Source: Propionibacteriaceae bacterium (GTDB lineage Bacteria > Actinomycetota > Actinomycetes > Propionibacteriales > Propionibacteriaceae). Taken from it: a stretch of DNA of 16,402 nucleotides. The position numbers and the translations under genes are program-made. The stretch is from contig DMIX01000192.1 of NCBI GenBank assembly GCA_003451975.1, positions 1 through 16,402 of the forward strand, in the 5' to 3' direction. The notes beneath the pieces were generated by a model. It did no database searches and had not been told where the DNA came from. It worked only from the letters and a program-made list of their open reading frames with translations. Shown in pieces: positions 14,622-16,402 of the stretch (positions are counted from its first letter, which is position 1; every line of letters begins with the position of its first letter).

Positions 14622-15677
14622 TCAACCAGCTAGCGGCGCTGACTCATGCCCAGGGGATTCGCCGCTGAGGTTGATGAGCACTTTGGAGCTCTCTGGGCTC
14701 GCGGCGACGGTCATGGCCATCTCAGCCTGGTCGATATCGAACTCGTGGGTGATCAGCGGGTCCACCACTAACCCGGCGGCCAGCGCCGCGATCGCGTCGT
14801 CGACCTCCTCAGAGAAGCGGTAGGAACCTAGCCAGGTGACCTCGCGTGTGATCAGATCACCCAGGACCGTCGTCACTGGTGTGCCAGGCAGGTTGCCCAC
14901 CTGCACGACGGTCCCGCCGCGGGCGACTGCGTGGAGAACCGCGCTGATCGCTTGGGGTGACCCGGACGCCTCGAAGACGAGATCGATGTCCTCAGGAAGC
15001 GAGGCACTGGTGAGGTTCACCGTCCGGTCGGCTCCCATCTCTTCGGCGACGCATAGTGCTCGTACTGCAACGTCGGCGGCAATCACGTGGTCCGCTCCGG
15101 CGAACTTCAACGCCGCGACGACCAAGGACCCGATCGGGCCACAGCCGTTGACCAGTACCGTTCGTCCCGTCACATCACCGGCTCTGGACACGGCGTGCAT
15201 GGCTACCGCGAGCGGTTCAACCACGGCACCTTGCCGGGTGGTCACTCCCGCCGGCAGTGGGCGGATCTGAGCTGCTCGCACCGCACGCAGTTGGCTGAAT
15301 CCACCGTCAGTGTGCGGGTCGAAAGCTGCCGAGCCGAAGTAGCGAACACTGGGATAGAGGTTGGTGCGACCGACCAGCCTCGGGGGCATGATTCCGTCTC
15401 CCACGAGCTGCGCTGGTTGGAAAGTGACGGCTTGGCCCAGGTTCAGGTCGTGAACCTCACTTCCCAGCGAGACCACCGTGCCAGCCACCTCATGGCCGAG
15501 CACCATCGGATGCTTCAACACAGCGGTACCGGAACGGGCATGCTTCCAATAAGCCAGGTCGGAACCGCAGATGCCGCCCCACTCCATCGCAACGACGACC
15601 TCATCAGCCGCCGGCTGCGGATCGGGGAGCTCCTCCACCCTGAGGTCTCCGGCACCGTGCACCACAACGGCCTTCAT
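14622..15677 (-). CDS. Zinc-type MDR sugar-acid 5-dehydrogenase (L-gulonate/L-idonate type)
   Basis: A 351-residue medium-chain dehydrogenase. The catalytic zinc motifs GGICGSDL (C37), LGHEVAG (H62, E63) and VVEPLAVA (E154) are intact, and GCGPIGS (178-184) is the NAD(P) Rossmann loop, with D202 at the strand end favouring NAD. It resembles E. coli L-idonate 5-dehydrogenase closely (RYFGSAAFDPHTDGGF at 112-127; GSYRFSEE). The close L-gulonate 5-dehydrogenases make D-fructuronate, the substrate of the neighbouring uxuB, so that activity fits the locus better. Oddity: the lobe that normally carries four structural-zinc cysteines (about 88-110) has none. ATG has GGAG 6 bases upstream; the stop is 17 bases before eda. 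Confidence 0.85.
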   Translation of the reverse strand: MKAVVVHGAGDLRVEELPDPQPAADEVVVAMEWGGICGSDLAYWKHARSGTAVLKHPMVLGHEVAGTVVSLGSEVHDLNLGQAVTFQPAQLVGDGIMPPRLVGRTNLYPSVRYFGSAAFDPHTDGGFSQLRAVRAAQIRPLPAGVTTRQGAVVEPLAVAMHAVSRAGDVTGRTVLVNGCGPIGSLVVAALKFAGADHVIAADVAVRALCVAEEMGADRTVNLTSASLPEDIDLVFEASGSPQAISAVLHAVARGGTVVQVGNLPGTPVTTVLGDLITREVTWLGSYRFSEEVDDAIAALAAGLVVDPLITHEFDIDQAEMAMTVAASPESSKVLINLSGESPGHESAPLAG

Positions 15678-15744
15678 TTCTGTTCTCCGCCTCTCACATT
15701 CTTCGCCTCTTGCGCGGCCCGAGGGTCGCCCTTCCTCGGAGTCG

Positions 15745-16402
15745 TCACAGCTCGATCCTTCCGGCGGCGACGGCGTCGAGCCGCTGAGCCACTGCCGTGA
15801 TCAGGTCGTCGGCACTGGCGAGATCCTCAGCACCTACTGTCGTCAGCAGGGTTCGCACCCGTTGCTGCGCAGGCAGGGGCTCCGCCCAGCAGGACGCGAG
15901 AGCGGCGTGGGCTGGATCGGTGGTTCCGTACCACTGACCGCCGTCGCTGGTGGGACGGGTTGCGTTCACCCACGCGGCGAGCGCCAGTTCCAAGATGGGG
16001 GTCGGTAGCCCCTGAGCCCGCAGTTCGCGCAGCGGGCCGAGCCAGCGCTCGGGGAGCTTGAGAGTTCCGTCCGATCCGATCTGACGCAGCAGGTGATGCA
16101 TCGCCGGATTCTCGAATCTTGCGACGAGATCTTCGACATAGGCCTCTGGGTCCGTTCCGGCCTTCGGCAGCGTGGGTGCCACCTCTCGCCCAAACGACCG
16201 GACCACCGCGGCACCCCAGTCGGTCCGCATCACATCAGCCACCGTGTTGCAGCCTGACGCCAAACCGAGATAGGCCATGGCTGAGTGGGATCCGTTGAGC
16301 AGGCGCAGCTTCATCAGTTGATAGGGCGCGACGTCGGGAACGAAGAGGGCACCATCGCGGTCCCAGGGCGGGCGCGGTGCGCGGAAGGAGTCTTCCAAGA
16401 CC
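15745..16402 (-). CDS. uxuB: Fructuronate reductase / mannitol dehydrogenase family, C-terminal part
   Basis: The C-terminal 219 or so residues of a polyol-type long-chain dehydrogenase; the N-terminal NAD-binding half lies beyond the right edge (the frame stays open to it). Visible are EDSFRAPRPPWD and then KLRLLNGSHSAMAYLG, in which Lys, Asn (+5) and His (+8) have the spacing of the catalytic K-N-H set of this family. In a locus with uxuA, kdgK and eda the activity is most likely D-fructuronate to D-mannonate with NADH; mannitol or tagaturonate reductase activity is the alternative. It ends 67 bases before the MDR dehydrogenase start and would be upstream in the same transcript. Confidence 0.88.
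   Translation of the reverse strand, partial: VLEDSFRAPRPPWDRDGALFVPDVAPYQLMKLRLLNGSHSAMAYLGLASGCNTVADVMRTDWGAAVVRSFGREVAPTLPKAGTDPEAYVEDLVARFENPAMHHLLRQIGSDGTLKLPERWLGPLRELRAQGLPTPILELALAAWVNATRPTSDGGQWYGTTDPAHAALASCWAEPLPAQQRVRTLLTTVGAEDLASADDLITAVAQRLDAVAAGRIEL

Noticed and set aside
14622..15677. Calling the dehydrogenase idnD outright.
   Set aside because: Similarity is clear, but no IdnO partner is present and the neighbours fit L-gulonate 5-dehydrogenase as well or better, so no symbol was given.
1..16402. CRISPR arrays, tRNAs, insertion sequences or phage genes.
   Set aside because: I saw no regularly spaced repeats, tRNA-like cloverleaf or transposase/integrase motifs on reading both strands, and no region of clearly foreign composition.

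Overview
The window looks like chromosome of a high-GC actinobacterium. The coding DNA is GC-rich, several starts are GTG behind strong Shine-Dalgarno (SD) sequences, and it carries a proline/tryptophan-rich PrsW-type protease and a DUF2177 membrane protein. A propionibacterial-type host is a guess from general character only. I see no rRNA, tRNA, CRISPR array or transposase.

Left part (1-6608), mixed housekeeping genes: the 3' end of an AEC-type permease and a CPBP membrane protease run on the + strand. They converge on a minus-strand pair, a purine (probably adenine) deaminase and a thioredoxin-like protein. A PrsW-family protease (minus) is divided by a 353-base regulatory gap from a divergent gene for an exported PHP-domain phosphoesterase with a C-terminal PepSY-like region. 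The gap holds a near-perfect palindrome and a strongly structured leader RNA. A small DUF2177 membrane protein follows.

Right part (6707-16402), one catabolic locus entirely on the minus strand. In transcription order: uxuB (partial), a zinc-type MDR sugar-acid dehydrogenase, eda (KDPG aldolase, interrupted by an in-frame TAG), kdgK, then after a promoter/operator gap a lipoprotein sugar-binding protein, a fused tandem-ATPase-plus-permease protein, a second permease and uxuA. The enzymes spell out: sugar acid (L-gulonate is a good candidate) -> D-fructuronate -> D-mannonate -> 2-keto-3-deoxygluconate (KDG) -> KDPG -> pyruvate + glyceraldehyde 3-phosphate. The ABC system presumably imports the starting acid.

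Most notable points: (1) eda has an amber codon just before its conserved GGSW phosphate-binding motif, and 42 further in-frame codons, ending 10 bases before kdgK, restore a full-length enzyme; (2) ATPase and permease are fused in one 825-residue chain whose second ATPase half is degenerate; (3) the MDR dehydrogenase has lost all structural-zinc cysteines; (4) a good promoter before the binding-protein gene is overlaid by a direct repeat that looks like an operator; (5) a riboswitch-like leader precedes the PHP gene.
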